The notes beneath the pieces are model-generated. The model saw only the letters and a program-made list of their open reading frames with translations, did not search any database and had not been told where the DNA came from. A DNA stretch of 64,000 bases, from contig HE978651.1 in the NCBI GenBank assembly GCA_000285855.2, positions 663,219 to 727,218 on the forward strand. The letters run 5' to 3'. The position numbers and the translations under genes were made by a program. Below, piece after piece: positions 33,084 through 42,687 of the stretch. This stretch comes from Ruminococcus sp. JC304. Lineage in GTDB: Bacteria; Bacillota; Clostridia; Lachnospirales; Lachnospiraceae. Position 1 is the stretch's first letter. Every line of letters begins with the position of its first letter.

Positions 33084-35324
33084 ATGAAACAAGTGGTACC
33101 CAGAGTGTTTCTGGCAGCAGCTCTGGCTGGACTGTCAGCCTATTTACTGAAGGGTGATGTGTGGACTTTCTGGACCTGGTGGATGCTGGCTTTTCTCATG
33201 GGAATGCTGGCTATGCCTGTGACAGGAAGACTTTTTGCTGGATTTGAGGATAAGGGTTGGATTTTTTCAAAGGTTCTTGCTATTGCAGTTACCGGATTTC
33301 TTACCTGGCTGTTGGTAGCTGTGAAGCTGCTTCCGTTTACTGCCGTTTCCTGTATCGGCGTATCTGTAGTGTGCGGGATTTTGTGCATTCTTCTGTATTT
33401 TTATCAGATGAAAAAAGGAGTAGATTGTCTGCCGGCTGGCAGAGGAACCTTGATTTTCAGAGAGGAAATTCTGTTTTTTATATTCTTCCTTTTGTGGACT
33501 TATGTAGCAGGATTCCGGCCGGAGGCTCACGGAACTGAGAAATTTATGGATTATGGCTTTATGGAGGCTATGATGCGCAGTTCTACTCTTCCGGCAAGAG
33601 ATCTCTGGTATTCTGAGGGAACCATCAATTATTATTATGGAGGTCAGTATTTAGCTGTTTTTCTTACCAAGCTTACGGGAAGTAAGGTGGAATTGACTTA
33701 TAATCTTATGCGGACCTTTGTGGCGGCTTTTGCATTTACCCTTCCGTTTTCGCTGGTATATCAGATGACTGTTGATGGATTAAAGGACAGGCTTACAGGG
33801 AAAAAACGATGTATCCCCACTTTGGCCGGAGTTCTGGCAGGATTATCTGTATCCATAGCCGGAAATATGCATTATGTGGTGTACTGTAAAATAATACCAT
33901 GGATTCAGAAGCTTCAGGGAGAAACACCAGACAGCTACTGGTTTCCGGATGCTACCCGATATATCGGTTATAATCCGGTCAATGAACAGGACAAAACCAT
34001 CCATGAATTTCCCTGCTATTCTTTTGTACTGGGGGATCTCCATGCTCATGTGGTGAATATTATGTTCGTGTTACTGCTGGTGGGAGTTTTGTATGCATGG
34101 ATGAAACATGTCCGCAGCAGGAAAGCAGTCATAGAGAAAATCAGCCGAAAGCAATTTTGGATAAGGCAGCTTTTTATTCCTCATATTTTGCTGGTATGTG
34201 TACTGATCGGAATGTTCCATTTTACAAATTATTGGGATTTTATCATTTATTTTGTAGTTGCAGGGGGAGTGATCCTGTTTACCAATATTATTCAGTTTGA
34301 AGGAAAGGTGAAAAAAGTCCTGACTGTTACCATTGTACAGGCGGTTGAGATAATTTTGGTTTCTTATGTGGTGATCCTTCCCTTTACTATGAAATTCCAG
34401 ACCATGTTCCAGGGGGTAGGAATTGCAACCCATCATTCCATGATTCATCAGCTGATGATCTTATGGGGACTTCCCCTATTTTTTACAATATTGCTGATCA
34501 TATGTATTCTGTGGGAGAAACTTCATGACGGCAGAAACAGGGGAGTATATCGCCTGATGCGGGCAATAGCACTGCCGGATTTATTTGCAGTGATCATGGG
34601 GCTGTGTGCCATGGGATTGATTTTGATACCGGAACTGGTCTATGTAAGGGACATTTATGAAAATGGAAATGCCAGAGCCAATACTATGTTTAAACTTACT
34701 TACCAGGCTTACATTCTCTTTGCCATGACTATGGGATATGGGATTGTACGGATGCTGGCTCTGGCACAGAAAAAAGTGTTTAAGATTTTTTCTGTGATTG
34801 GACTGGTGCTTTTGTGCTGGACCTTTGGATATTTCGGAAAAAGTGTAACCTCCTGGTTTGGAAATGTGTGGGAGGTTTCAGGGTATAAAGGACTGAATGC
34901 AGTTTCGTTTTTGGAAAATGGAGTACCGGAGGATGCTTCTGCGATCAGATGGCTGAAAAACAATGTGAAGGGGACAGCGGTGGTTCTTGAGGCACCAGGG
35001 GACAGTTATAAAGACTATGATAACAGAGTTTCTGCAATGACAGGGCTTCCCACTGTACTGGGATGGTATGTTCATGAATGGTTGTGGCGGAATGATACAG
35101 ATGATCTGAATACCAAGAGGACCGAGATTGAGACAATCTATACCTCTTCAGATAAGGAACTGGTGAAAGAACTTCTGGATAAATATGATATTTCCTATAT
35201 TTTTGTTGGTTCCTGTGAAAGAGAGAAATATGGAACAAATCTGAATGAGGAGATATTGGCCGGATTGGGAAAAAAGGTATTCCAGTCCGAAAATTCTGAC
35301 ACATATATTCTGAAGGTGAACTAG
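33084..35324 (+). CDS. DUF2298 (YYY-type) membrane protein, putative glycosyltransferase
   Basis: 746 residues from ATG 33084, chosen because AGGAGG lies nine bases upstream. Many membrane helices and the hallmark aromatic stretch YSEGTINYYYGGQYLAVFLTKLTG of Chlor_Arch_YYY/DUF2298 proteins. Other conserved parts are FPCYSFVLGDLHAHVVNIMF and the soluble C-terminal domain with VVLEAPGDSYKDYDNRVSAMTGLPTVLGWYVHEWLWR. Proteins of this group are viewed as GT-C transferases using lipid-linked sugars. It is paired with the similar-sized upstream gene, suggesting a heteromeric complex. Function remains unproven. Confidence 0.82.
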   Translation: MKQVVPRVFLAAALAGLSAYLLKGDVWTFWTWWMLAFLMGMLAMPVTGRLFAGFEDKGWIFSKVLAIAVTGFLTWLLVAVKLLPFTAVSCIGVSVVCGILCILLYFYQMKKGVDCLPAGRGTLIFREEILFFIFFLLWTYVAGFRPEAHGTEKFMDYGFMEAMMRSSTLPARDLWYSEGTINYYYGGQYLAVFLTKLTGSKVELTYNLMRTFVAAFAFTLPFSLVYQMTVDGLKDRLTGKKRCIPTLAGVLAGLSVSIAGNMHYVVYCKIIPWIQKLQGETPDSYWFPDATRYIGYNPVNEQDKTIHEFPCYSFVLGDLHAHVVNIMFVLLLVGVLYAWMKHVRSRKAVIEKISRKQFWIRQLFIPHILLVCVLIGMFHFTNYWDFIIYFVVAGGVILFTNIIQFEGKVKKVLTVTIVQAVEIILVSYVVILPFTMKFQTMFQGVGIATHHSMIHQLMILWGLPLFFTILLIICILWEKLHDGRNRGVYRLMRAIALPDLFAVIMGLCAMGLILIPELVYVRDIYENGNARANTMFKLTYQAYILFAMTMGYGIVRMLALAQKKVFKIFSVIGLVLLCWTFGYFGKSVTSWFGNVWEVSGYKGLNAVSFLENGVPEDASAIRWLKNNVKGTAVVLEAPGDSYKDYDNRVSAMTGLPTVLGWYVHEWLWRNDTDDLNTKRTEIETIYTSSDKELVKELLDKYDISYIFVGSCEREKYGTNLNEEILAGLGKKVFQSENSDTYILKVN

Positions 35325-35440
35325 GATGTAATGTTAGAGTGTAACGTCAGAATATCTTTTCATAGACGAAACCATAAAAATCGTGTACAATATTTGTGAT
35401 ATAACTATCAAATCTAATGAAAAAAGAAGGCAGAAGGACA

Positions 35441-36496
35441 ATGAAAGCAGAAGTCGTATCCATGACAGCAGAGCATCTTGATCTGGATGCAATATGTCGT
35501 GCCGGAGAAATATTGAAAAAAGGCGGTCTGGTTGCATTTCCCACAGAAACGGTCTACGGACTTGGAGGAGATGCACTGAATCCAGACGCATCCATGAAAA
35601 TATATGCTGCAAAAGGAAGACCTTCGGATAATCCGCTGATCGTGCACATTGCAGAGTTTGATAAGCTGGCACCCATCGTAGGGGAGATACCGGAGAAAGC
35701 CAGAATATTGGCTGAGAAATACTGGCCGGGACCTTTGACTATGATACTCTCAAAGTCAGATCTGGTGCCGAAGGAGACTACTGGCGGCCTGGACAGTGTG
35801 GCTGTCCGTTTTCCCAGTGACAGGATTGCCCAGGAAATGATCAAAGCAGCAGGAGGTTACGTGGCTGCCCCAAGTGCAAATACCTCGGGCAGGCCAAGCC
35901 CTACCACTGCACAGCATGTGATAGAGGATCTGGGTGAGGAAATTGATATGATTATTGACGGAGGCCAGGTTGGAATCGGGCTTGAGTCAACAATCGTTGA
36001 TTTTACAGAAGATGTGCCGGTTGTTTTACGCCCGGGGTATATTTCACTGGAGATGCTGCAGAAGACTCTGGGCGATGTCCGGATGGATAAAGGACTGATC
36101 GCATCTGACAGTAAGGTTCGTCCGAAGGCACCTGGAATGAAGTATCGCCATTATGCACCGAAGGCAGATCTGGCTATTGTAGAAGGCAGTCAGGAGGCAG
36201 TGGTAAAAAAAATCAATGAACTGGCTGCAGAGGCCAAAGCTCATGGTGAGCTGGTGGGCATTATTGCAACGGATGAGACGAAGGACAGATACCAGGAAGG
36301 TCTGGTAGTAAGCATCGGAAGCAGAAGAGAAGAGGAAACAATTGCGCACCATTTGTATGAAGTGCTTCGGGAATTTGATCAGAGCGCGGTCAGATCCATA
36401 TATTCAGAGGCCTTTTATACGCCAAGAATGGGACAGGCAATCATGAACCGTTTGCTGAAGGCTGCGGGACATAAGATTATCCAGGTGGATAAGTAA
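35441..36496 (+). CDS. tsaC: L-threonylcarbamoyladenylate synthase (Sua5/YwlC type)
   Basis: 351 residues, the long Sua5 form: a YrdC domain (about 15-200: GGLVAFPTETVYGLGGDALNPDASMKIYAAKGRPSDNPLIVHI, KYWPGPLTMIL, VAAPSANTSGRPSPTTAQHV) and a C-terminal Sua5 domain (about 240-350) with YRHYAPKADL in the linker. It makes threonylcarbamoyl-AMP for the t6A modification of ANN-decoding tRNAs. Start preceded by AGAAGG. Adjacent to rpiB and dCMP deaminase, an order common in Clostridia. Confidence 0.95.
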   Translation: MKAEVVSMTAEHLDLDAICRAGEILKKGGLVAFPTETVYGLGGDALNPDASMKIYAAKGRPSDNPLIVHIAEFDKLAPIVGEIPEKARILAEKYWPGPLTMILSKSDLVPKETTGGLDSVAVRFPSDRIAQEMIKAAGGYVAAPSANTSGRPSPTTAQHVIEDLGEEIDMIIDGGQVGIGLESTIVDFTEDVPVVLRPGYISLEMLQKTLGDVRMDKGLIASDSKVRPKAPGMKYRHYAPKADLAIVEGSQEAVVKKINELAAEAKAHGELVGIIATDETKDRYQEGLVVSIGSRREEETIAHHLYEVLREFDQSAVRSIYSEAFYTPRMGQAIMNRLLKAAGHKIIQVDK

Positions 36497-36526
36497 GAAA
36501 TAATATGAATTTCAGGAGGAAAAGGT

Positions 36527-36958
36527 ATGTTAGCTTTAGGATGTGATCACGGAGGATATGAATTAAAACTGGAGATTAAAAAATATCTGGATGAGAAGGG
36601 AATCGAGTATAAAGATTATGGCTGTGACAGCCTGGCTTCCGTAGACTATCCGGTATATGCAAAGAAGGTTGCTCATGCCATTCTTGATGGAGAGTGTGAG
36701 AAGGGAATACTGATCTGTGGAACAGGTATCGGAATTTCTATTACAGCAAATAAGATCAGGGGAATCAGGGCTGCTGTTTGTACAGACTGCTTTACTGCGG
36801 AAGCAACGAGACTTCACAATGATTCCAATATTCTTGCTCTTGGAGGAAGAGTTGTAGGTCCTGGACTGGCTGTGAAAATTGTTGAGACTTTCTTAAATAC
36901 GCCATTCTCCAATGATGAAAGGCACATCAGAAGGATCAATCAGATAGAGACAGAATAA
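36527..36958 (+). CDS. rpiB: ribose 5-phosphate isomerase B
   Basis: 143 residues. LacAB_rpiB signature residues: GCDHGGYELK, YPVYAKKVAHAI, GILICGTGIGISITANKIRGIRAAVCTD and HNDSNILALGGRVVG. It interconverts ribose and ribulose 5-phosphate in the pentose phosphate pathway. The CGTG active-site Cys marks RpiB. CAGGAGGAAAAGGT precedes the ATG. It lies 30 bp after tsaC. Confidence 0.95.
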   Translation: MLALGCDHGGYELKLEIKKYLDEKGIEYKDYGCDSLASVDYPVYAKKVAHAILDGECEKGILICGTGIGISITANKIRGIRAAVCTDCFTAEATRLHNDSNILALGGRVVGPGLAVKIVETFLNTPFSNDERHIRRINQIETE

Positions 36959-36999
36959 AGTGGACTGCGAATAGCTGCCAGACCAGGGAGGTTTGAGCA

Positions 37000-37491
37000 A
37001 TGGATATAAATCATAAACGTACAGATTACTTATCATGGGATGAATACTTTATGGGAGTTGCCATGATGTCAGGAATGCGTTCTAAGGATCCTAATTCTCA
37101 GGTAGGGGCCTGTATTGTAAGTGAAGATAATAAAATTTTGTCTATGGGATATAACGGATTTCCAAAAGGGTGTTCGGATGATGAGTTTCCGTGGGCAAGA
37201 GAAGGGGATAGCCTTCATACAAAATATTTTTATGTGACCCACAGTGAGCTGAATGCAATCCTGAATTACAGGGGTGGAAGTCTGGAAGGGGCAAAGCTCT
37301 ATGTGTCTCTTTTTCCCTGTAATGAATGTGCCAAGGCTATTATACAGGCAGGGATTAAGACAATTGTTTATGACTGTGATAAATATGCCCATACTCCGGC
37401 AGTGATCGCGTCCAAGAGAATGCTGGATGCTGCGGGAGTGCGTTATTATAAATATAATCGTACAGGCAGAAAAATTACAATAGAGGTATAA
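37000..37491 (+). CDS. dCMP deaminase family protein (ComEB-like)
   Basis: 163 residues. Zinc-dependent deaminase: THSELNAILN (His ligand and catalytic Glu in HSE) and FPCNECAKAIIQAGIKTIVY (PCxxC ligands). The N-terminal DYLSWDEYFMGVAMMSGMRSKDPNSQVGACIV is typical of dCMP deaminases, which supply dUMP for thymidylate synthesis. AGGGAGGTTTGAGCA precedes the ATG. Close behind rpiB (41 bp). A strong promoter for the proS T-box follows within 20 bp of the stop. Confidence 0.92.
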   Translation: MDINHKRTDYLSWDEYFMGVAMMSGMRSKDPNSQVGACIVSEDNKILSMGYNGFPKGCSDDEFPWAREGDSLHTKYFYVTHSELNAILNYRGGSLEGAKLYVSLFPCNECAKAIIQAGIKTIVYDCDKYAHTPAVIASKRMLDAAGVRYYKYNRTGRKITIEV

Positions 37492-37508
37492 CGTTAGGAT
37501 TTTCACCC

Positions 37509-37537
37509 TTGACACATCCTGAGATTTCGCATAAAAT
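37509..37537 (+). promoter_or_regulatory. sigma-A promoter of proS T-box transcript
   Basis: Consensus TTGACA, 17-bp spacer, TAAAAT. It starts the leader RNA that follows. Confidence 0.85.
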
Positions 37538-37549
37538 AAAACCAAATGC

Positions 37550-37797
37550 GAAATATCTATGGCGATGAAGAGAATAGTACATAAGGAGCAATCCCAGAGA
37601 GGAATCTGTATGGTGTGAAGATTCTGTGCGCAAATTATGGAACCGGCCTCGGAGCTCCGTGCAATTGAAGTACGGCGTTTTTCCTGCGTTATCGGAAGAA
37701 GAGCGAACAGTGTGCAGGCATTTGGGCACAGTGTTAATTAGGGTGGTACCGCCGAAGCCTTTCGGTCCCTTGTGAGGGATGTAAGGCTTCTTTTTTA
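37550..37797 (+). ncRNA. T-box riboswitch controlling proS
   Basis: The leader contains the T-box motif GGGTGGTACCGCC (37741-37753), which pairs with the uncharged tRNA acceptor end, followed by a terminator GAAGCCT (37754-37760) / AGGCTTC (37784-37790) and TTTTTT. The upstream part folds as Stem I; GAACCGGCCTCGGAGC near 37640 probably carries the specifier CCG (Pro). Uncharged tRNA-Pro would favour the antiterminator and switch on proS. Specifier assignment is tentative. Confidence 0.88.
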
Positions 37798-37905
37798 TCT
37801 GTGAATGGAAAAAAGAAGTGGAGTACTTACATTCTGATGTCACAAAATACAGTTATTACTGACTGTGAGTTGAAACAAACAATCACAAAAAAAGGAGAAA
37901 CAATC

Positions 37906-39345
37906 ATGGCAAACAACAAGAAAATGGTAGAAGCCATCACATCCATGGAAGAGGATTTCGCCCAGTGGTATACCGATGTTGTAAAGAAAGCTGAACTCTG
38001 CGGTTATACCAGCGTGAAAGGCTGCATGGCGATCAAACCTGCAGGATATGCGATCTGGGAAAATATCCAGCATGAACTGGACAGAAGATTTAAAGAGACA
38101 GGTGTACAGAATGTATACATGCCGATCTTTATCCCGGAATCTCTTCTTCAGAAAGAGAAAGATCATGTAGAAGGATTTGCACCTGAGGTTGCATGGGTAA
38201 CTCACGGTGGTCTGGATCCGCTTCAGGAGCGTCTGTGTGTACGTCCTACATCTGAGACATTATTCTGTGATTTCTATGCAAAAGAAATTCAGTCCCACAG
38301 AGATCTGCCGAAGGTATACAATCAGTGGTGTTCTGTAGTGCGCTGGGAAAAGACAACACGTCCGTTCCTTCGTTCCCGTGAATTCTTATGGCAGGAAGGC
38401 CATACAGCTCATGCAACAGCTGAGGAAGCAGAAGAGCGTACCATTCAGATGCTGAATCTGTATGCAGACTTCTGCGAGGAAGTTCTTGCAATCCCTGTTG
38501 TAAAGGGTCAGAAAACAGATAAGGAGAAATTCTCCGGTGCAGAAGCTACCTATACAATTGAATCCCTGATGCATGATGGAAAAGCTCTTCAGTCCGGTAC
38601 AAGCCATAACTTTGGTGACGGATTTGCCAGAGCATTCGGCATCCAGTATACAGATAAAGAAAACAAACTTCAGTATGTACATCAGACATCCTGGGGAATG
38701 ACAACACGTATGATCGGTGCCATTATCATGGTACATGGTGATAACAGTGGTCTGGTGCTGCCTCCGAGAATCGCTCCTACACAGGCAGTGATCATTCCGA
38801 TCCAGCAGAGAAAAGAAGGCGTTTTGGAGAAGGCAGACGAGATGTTTGCAGCATTAAAGGCAGCAGGAGTCCGCGTAAAAGTAGATGATACAGATAAGAG
38901 TCCGGGATTCAAGTTCGCAGAGCAGGAAATGCGCGGTATTCCGATCCGTATTGAGTGTGGCCCTAAGGACATTGAGAATGGCCAGGCTGTCATCTGCCGT
39001 CGTGATACAAGAGAAAAATATACAGTTACATTTGATGAGCTTGTGGAGAAGGTTCAAGAAATCCTGGAAACGATCCAGAAGGATATGCTGGAACGTGCAC
39101 GTGCCCACAGAGAGGCTCATACTTATGTTGCTACAGATTATGAGACATTTAAGGACACAATCGTTAATAAACCAGGCTTTGTAAAAGCTATGTGGTGCGG
39201 TGACCGCGCATGTGAGGACAAGATCAAAGAAGATGTTCAGGCTACATCCAGATGCATGCCATTTGAGCAGGAACATTTAAGTGATGTCTGCGTATGCTGT
39301 GGAAAACCGGCTAAGAAGATGGTTTACTGGGGTAGAGCATACTAA
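37906..39345 (+). CDS. proS: prolyl-tRNA synthetase (short, archaeal/eukaryote-like class)
   Basis: 479 residues from ATG 37906 (AAAGGAGAAACAATC upstream). Class II motifs: motif 2 [46 protein letters not shown], and motif 3-type [14 protein letters not shown]. The anticodon-binding domain and a C-terminal zinc-like domain ([41 protein letters not shown]) mark the ProRS type without the editing insertion. It charges tRNA-Pro. Regulated by the T-box upstream. An upstream in-frame ATG near 37801 lies within the leader and lacks a ribosome site. Confidence 0.96.
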   Translation: MANNKKMVEAITSMEEDFAQWYTDVVKKAELCGYTSVKGCMAIKPAGYAIWENIQHELDRRFKETGVQNVYMPIFIPESLLQKEKDHVEGFAPEVAWVTHGGLDPLQERLCVRPTSETLFCDFYAKEIQSHRDLPKVYNQWCSVVRWEKTTRPFLRSREFLWQEGHTAHATAEEAEERTIQMLNLYADFCEEVLAIPVVKGQKTDKEKFSGAEATYTIESLMHDGKALQSGTSHNFGDGFARAFGIQYTDKENKLQYVHQTSWGMTTRMIGAIIMVHGDNSGLVLPPRIAPTQAVIIPIQQRKEGVLEKADEMFAALKAAGVRVKVDDTDKSPGFKFAEQEMRGIPIRIECGPKDIENGQAVICRRDTREKYTVTFDELVEKVQEILETIQKDMLERARAHREAHTYVATDYETFKDTIVNKPGFVKAMWCGDRACEDKIKEDVQATSRCMPFEQEHLSDVCVCCGKPAKKMVYWGRAY

Positions 39346-39362
39346 TCAGTAAGGCAATAAAG

Positions 39363-39401
39363 AAAACCGGCAGCAGAAATAATATCTGGATGCCGGTTTT
39401 T
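39363..39401 (+). terminator. terminator of proS
   Basis: AAAACCGGCA pairs with TGCCGGTTTT; the T-run merges with the start of the dispersed repeat copy B. Confidence 0.85.
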
Positions 39402-39471
39402 GAACGCAGATCGCAAAGCGACTGCGTTCATGAGCAAGTAGCGAAGCGGATTGCGAATGTCCGCTTTACAT
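39399..39471. repeat. dispersed palindromic repeat, copy B
   Basis: Same two-hairpin layout as copy A at 28301-28373, one mismatch (GCAAAGCG for GCGAAGCG) over about 71 bp. It lies between the proS terminator and cca. Confidence 0.9.
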
Positions 39472-39505
39472 TAATCATGAATAGAAAAAAGGTAAGGATG
39501 GTCAT

Positions 39506-40849
39506 ATGATTCTGGAAATACCAAAAAACGCGGAGACAATTTTGCATATACTGGAAAATGCAGGATATGAGGCTTATGTAGTGGGCGGATGTGTCCGCGA
39601 TTCTATCCTGGGACGAAACCCGGATGACTGGGATATTACTACATCTGCGAAGCCTGAGCAGGTTAAGGAACTGTTTCACAGAACAGTGGATACAGGTCTG
39701 CAGCACGGAACCGTGACGGTCCTTATGGAGAAAGAAGGCTATGAAGTCACAACTTATCGGGTGGATGGCGAATATGAAGATGGCAGACATCCGAAAGAAG
39801 TAACATTTACAGCAAGCCTTGAAGAGGACCTGAAGCGCCGTGATTTTACCATCAATGCTATGGCGTATAATCCTTCCAGCGGATTGGTTGACCTTTTTGG
39901 CGGGCTGGAAGATATTGACAGAAAGATTATCCGCTGTGTGGGAGATCCGTTGGAACGTTTTACAGAAGATGCACTTCGCATTATGCGTGCTGTGCGGTTC
40001 AGTGCCCAGCTTGGATTCTCCATCGAAGAGGAAACACGCAAGGCGCTGAAGGTGCTGGCACCCAATCTGAAACATGTGAGTGCAGAGCGGATCCAGGTGG
40101 AATTAGTAAAGCTTCTGATGTCTCCTCATCCGGATTATCTCAGAACAGCTTATGAAGCCGGTATCACTGCAGAATTTCTTCCGGAATTTGATGCCTGCAT
40201 GGAGACATCTCAGAATACTCCCCATCATTGTTATACAGTAGGGGAACATATTCTGCACAGCCTCTGCTATGTGCGGGCAGACAGGGTTCTTCGTATTACC
40301 ATGCTTCTTCATGACATTGGGAAACCGGTAGTAAGGAAGACCGATGAGAATGGAAGAGATCATTTCAAAACCCATGGAAATGCAGGGGAAAAAATGGCAG
40401 GCCAGATTCTTCGCAGACTGAAGTTTGACAATGATACCATTCGTAAGGTAACCCGTCTGGTGAAATGGCATGATGACAGACCGGAGGGAACACTCAAATC
40501 TGTCCGTCGTGCTGTTAACAGGATCGGTGAGGATCTTTTTCCCCTGTATCTTGAAGTACAGCAGGCAGATATGCTTGCCCAGAGTCTGTATAGGAGAAGT
40601 GAAAAACAGGCACGTCTGGACAGTGTAAGGGATGCATACAGACAGATTATAGAGGAAAAACAGTGCGTATCATTGAAGACACTGGCAGTTACAGGCAGAG
40701 ATTTAATAGAGAATGGTTACAGACCCGGCAGAGAGATTGGGGAAAAACTGGAAAAACTTTTAAATCTTGTTCTGGAAGATCCGGAGAAAAATCAGAAAGA
40801 AATTCTATTGGAAATTATCAGGAAAGATCAGGAAAAGAATCCGGCATAG
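39506..40849 (+). CDS. cca: CCA tRNA nucleotidyltransferase with HD domain
   Basis: 447 residues. Class II nucleotidyltransferase head: YEAYVVGGCVRDSILGRNPDDWDITTSAKPEQV, with the DxD metal site in DDWDI, then RRDFTINAMAYNP and the RMMRA-like RIMRAVRFSAQLGF. A C-terminal HD phosphohydrolase domain has HCYTVGEHILHS, MLLHDIGKP and VKWHDDRP. It adds CCA to tRNA 3' ends. None of the four tRNA genes in this window encodes CCA, consistent with need for it. AAAAAAGGTAAGGATGGTCAT precedes ATG. Confidence 0.96.
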   Translation: MILEIPKNAETILHILENAGYEAYVVGGCVRDSILGRNPDDWDITTSAKPEQVKELFHRTVDTGLQHGTVTVLMEKEGYEVTTYRVDGEYEDGRHPKEVTFTASLEEDLKRRDFTINAMAYNPSSGLVDLFGGLEDIDRKIIRCVGDPLERFTEDALRIMRAVRFSAQLGFSIEEETRKALKVLAPNLKHVSAERIQVELVKLLMSPHPDYLRTAYEAGITAEFLPEFDACMETSQNTPHHCYTVGEHILHSLCYVRADRVLRITMLLHDIGKPVVRKTDENGRDHFKTHGNAGEKMAGQILRRLKFDNDTIRKVTRLVKWHDDRPEGTLKSVRRAVNRIGEDLFPLYLEVQQADMLAQSLYRRSEKQARLDSVRDAYRQIIEEKQCVSLKTLAVTGRDLIENGYRPGREIGEKLEKLLNLVLEDPEKNQKEILLEIIRKDQEKNPA

Positions 40850-40898
40850 CAGGATTCTTTTTTGCATATGTATAGAAAGTACAAAAAAAGAGGGGGAT

Positions 40899-41927
40899 AT
40901 GTCATTGTATGATTACGGACTAGGCACTCTTTCTCAGTATGGCCTGAATGCAGAACGTTCTGCAAGGACAAGGGGTGCCCTGCTTTGCTATACAGAACAG
41001 GGAATTTTGATACTGAGAGAGTTTCACAGTTCGGAAAAAAAACTGAAAAAACAGCAGGAGCTTTTGCTTCTCCTTCAGGGAAATGGCATAAATACAGATT
41101 ATTTCCTGGAAAATACCCAGGGCAGTCTCATCAGTCAGAGTAAGGATGAGCAGATGTTCACACTTCAGCATTGGTATGAAGGGCAGGAATGCAGTACCAG
41201 ATCAAGAGAGGACATTCTGAAAAGCGTAGGAACACTGGCAAAATTACATAATGTCATGAAAATGGAGCCTGCAGAAGAATACAGGGCAAGATCACTGAGG
41301 GAGGAATATATACGGCATAACCGGGAAATCCGAAAGATACGCAAGTTTATCCGTCAGAAAGGTGCGTCCGGAGTTTTTGAAAAAAAATTTCTTTCCAGTG
41401 TAGAGGGATTTTTACAGAGGGGTGAGCTGGCATTGGAAATGCTGGAAGAAACGGATTATGACAGTCTCAGGGAAAAAGCCTGGAAGGAGGGAGCTGTCTG
41501 TCACGGAGCCTATAATCAGCATAACATACTGATGCTGAGAAAAGGGGAGGCAGTGACAAATTTCGGAAACTGGTGTTTTGATATTCAGATGGCAGATCTG
41601 TATCATTTTATGAGAAAAATTCTGGAAAAATACAGCTGGGATCTGACATTGGGGAAGGAAATGCTGACAGAATATCACAGGATCCGACCTGTTTCTTATC
41701 AGGAATGGCAGAATCTGAAGGTGCGTTTTACTTATCCTGAAAAATACTGGAAACTGGCCAATTATTACTATTCACACAAAAAGGTATGGATTTCCGGGAA
41801 AAATGTGGAAAAGCTTGAAAACCTGATTAATCAGAAAGAAATATGGGAAAAATTCATACAAAATTGTTTTCAAAAATATTTTCTGAATGCTCATACAGAA
41901 TTGGCTGAATGTGGTGAAAAACCTTGA
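40899..41927 (+). CDS. CotS-family spore coat protein (kinase-like fold)
   Basis: 342 residues from ATG 40899. TTG 40905, with AGGGGG eight bases upstream, is an equally good start. CotS/CotI/YutH-type features: N-terminal YDYGLGTLSQYGLNAERSARTRGALLCYTEQGILILREFHSSEKKLKKQQELL, middle QHWYEGQECSTRSREDILKSVGTLAKLH, and kinase-like CHGAYNQHNILMLR with GNWCFDIQMADLYHFMRKIL. Relatives sit in the spore coat and resemble sugar or choline kinases. The usual catalytic HGD reads HGA here, so activity is doubtful. 49 bp after cca. Confidence 0.85.
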   Translation: MSLYDYGLGTLSQYGLNAERSARTRGALLCYTEQGILILREFHSSEKKLKKQQELLLLLQGNGINTDYFLENTQGSLISQSKDEQMFTLQHWYEGQECSTRSREDILKSVGTLAKLHNVMKMEPAEEYRARSLREEYIRHNREIRKIRKFIRQKGASGVFEKKFLSSVEGFLQRGELALEMLEETDYDSLREKAWKEGAVCHGAYNQHNILMLRKGEAVTNFGNWCFDIQMADLYHFMRKILEKYSWDLTLGKEMLTEYHRIRPVSYQEWQNLKVRFTYPEKYWKLANYYYSHKKVWISGKNVEKLENLINQKEIWEKFIQNCFQKYFLNAHTELAECGEKP

Positions 41928-41952
41928 CAATATAAGGGAAATGGTATATAAA
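41924..41952 (+). promoter_or_regulatory. sigma-A promoter of hup
   Basis: Consensus TTGACA, 17-bp spacer, TATAAA. It begins at the stop codon of the CotS-like gene; leader about 65 nt. Confidence 0.85.
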
Positions 41953-42024
41953 CTAATGATAGAGCGCTGTCGCTTCTGGCGGGTGCTGACAAACAAGAAA
42001 GAGAGTATTAGAGGAGGAAACACC

Positions 42025-42303
42025 ATGAATAAAACAGAATTAGTAGCAGCTATGGCGAAAGAGACAAATTTATCCAAGAAGGATGTAGAAGACGTACTGA
42101 AATCTTTCGTTGATGTGGTTTCTAAAGAACTGAAAAATGGCGGAAAGATCCAGTTAGTTGGATTTGGTACATTTGAAGTAAGTGAAAGAGCTGCTAGAGA
42201 GGGAAGAAATCCTCAGACTGGTGAGACAATGAAGATCGAAGCTTCTAAAGCACCTAAATTCAAAGCCGGAAAAGCTTTAAAGGATATGGTTAACGCGAAA
42301 TAA
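42025..42303 (+). CDS. hup: HU-type DNA-binding protein
   Basis: 92 residues. Classical HU: MNKTELVAAMAKETNLSKKDVEDVLKSFVDVVSKELKNGGKIQLVGFGTFEVSERAAREGRNPQTGETMKI, with the beta-arm and a Lys-rich end. It bends and compacts DNA. GAGGAGGAAACACC precedes the start. It has its own promoter and terminator and begins the block that continues with rqcP-yabP-yabQ. Confidence 0.97.
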   Translation: MNKTELVAAMAKETNLSKKDVEDVLKSFVDVVSKELKNGGKIQLVGFGTFEVSERAAREGRNPQTGETMKIEASKAPKFKAGKALKDMVNAK

Positions 42304-42322
42304 TTGATTGACGATAGCCAAC

Positions 42323-42350
42323 AGGGGGGACGGAAGTTCCCTCTTTTTTA
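42323..42350 (+). terminator. terminator of hup
   Basis: GGGGGGA pairs with TTCCCTC (one G-T) followed by TTTTTT. It lies 20 bp before the rqcP ribosome site, so some read-through is possible. Confidence 0.65.
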
Positions 42351-42369
42351 CTACCTGTGAGGAGGAATT

Positions 42370-42609
42370 ATGCGTTTAGATAAATATCTGAAGGTCTCAC
42401 GACTGATCAAACGCCGTACTGTGGCAAATGAAGCCTGCGATGCAGGCCGAGTTCTGGTAAATGACAAACCTGCAAAAGCATCTGTACAGATCAAAACAGG
42501 AGATGTGATCGAAATCCAGTTTGGAAGCAAAAATGTACGGGTGGAAGTTCTGGAGGTCAGGGAGACTGTGAAGAAAGAAGATGTGGAGAGTATGTACAAA
42601 TATCTTTGA
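42370..42609 (+). CDS. rqcP: S4-domain RNA-binding protein RqcP (YabO)
   Basis: 79 residues, almost wholly an S4 domain: MRLDKYLKVSRLIKRRTVANEACDAGRVLVNDKPAKASVQIKTGDVIEIQFGSKNVRVEVLEV. In Bacillus, RqcP works with RqcH in adding alanine tails to nascent chains on stalled 50S subunits. GAGGAGGAATT precedes the ATG. The order rqcP-yabP-yabQ matches Bacillus yabO-yabP-yabQ. Confidence 0.93.
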   Translation: MRLDKYLKVSRLIKRRTVANEACDAGRVLVNDKPAKASVQIKTGDVIEIQFGSKNVRVEVLEVRETVKKEDVESMYKYL

Positions 42610-42641
42610 GCTGAAATTACTTCTATTTAAAGCTTTCTGCA

Positions 42642-42650
42642 CATAAACTA
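42642..42650 (+). promoter_or_regulatory. mother-cell-type -10 element upstream of yabP
   Basis: CATAAACTA fits CATANNNTA; the -35 is unclear. Bacillus yabP and yabQ are sigma-E controlled, so an internal sporulation promoter here is reasonable. Confidence 0.3.
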
Positions 42651-42687
42651 CTGATAAGTAAGGGAAAAAGAAATCCGGAGGACAAAG

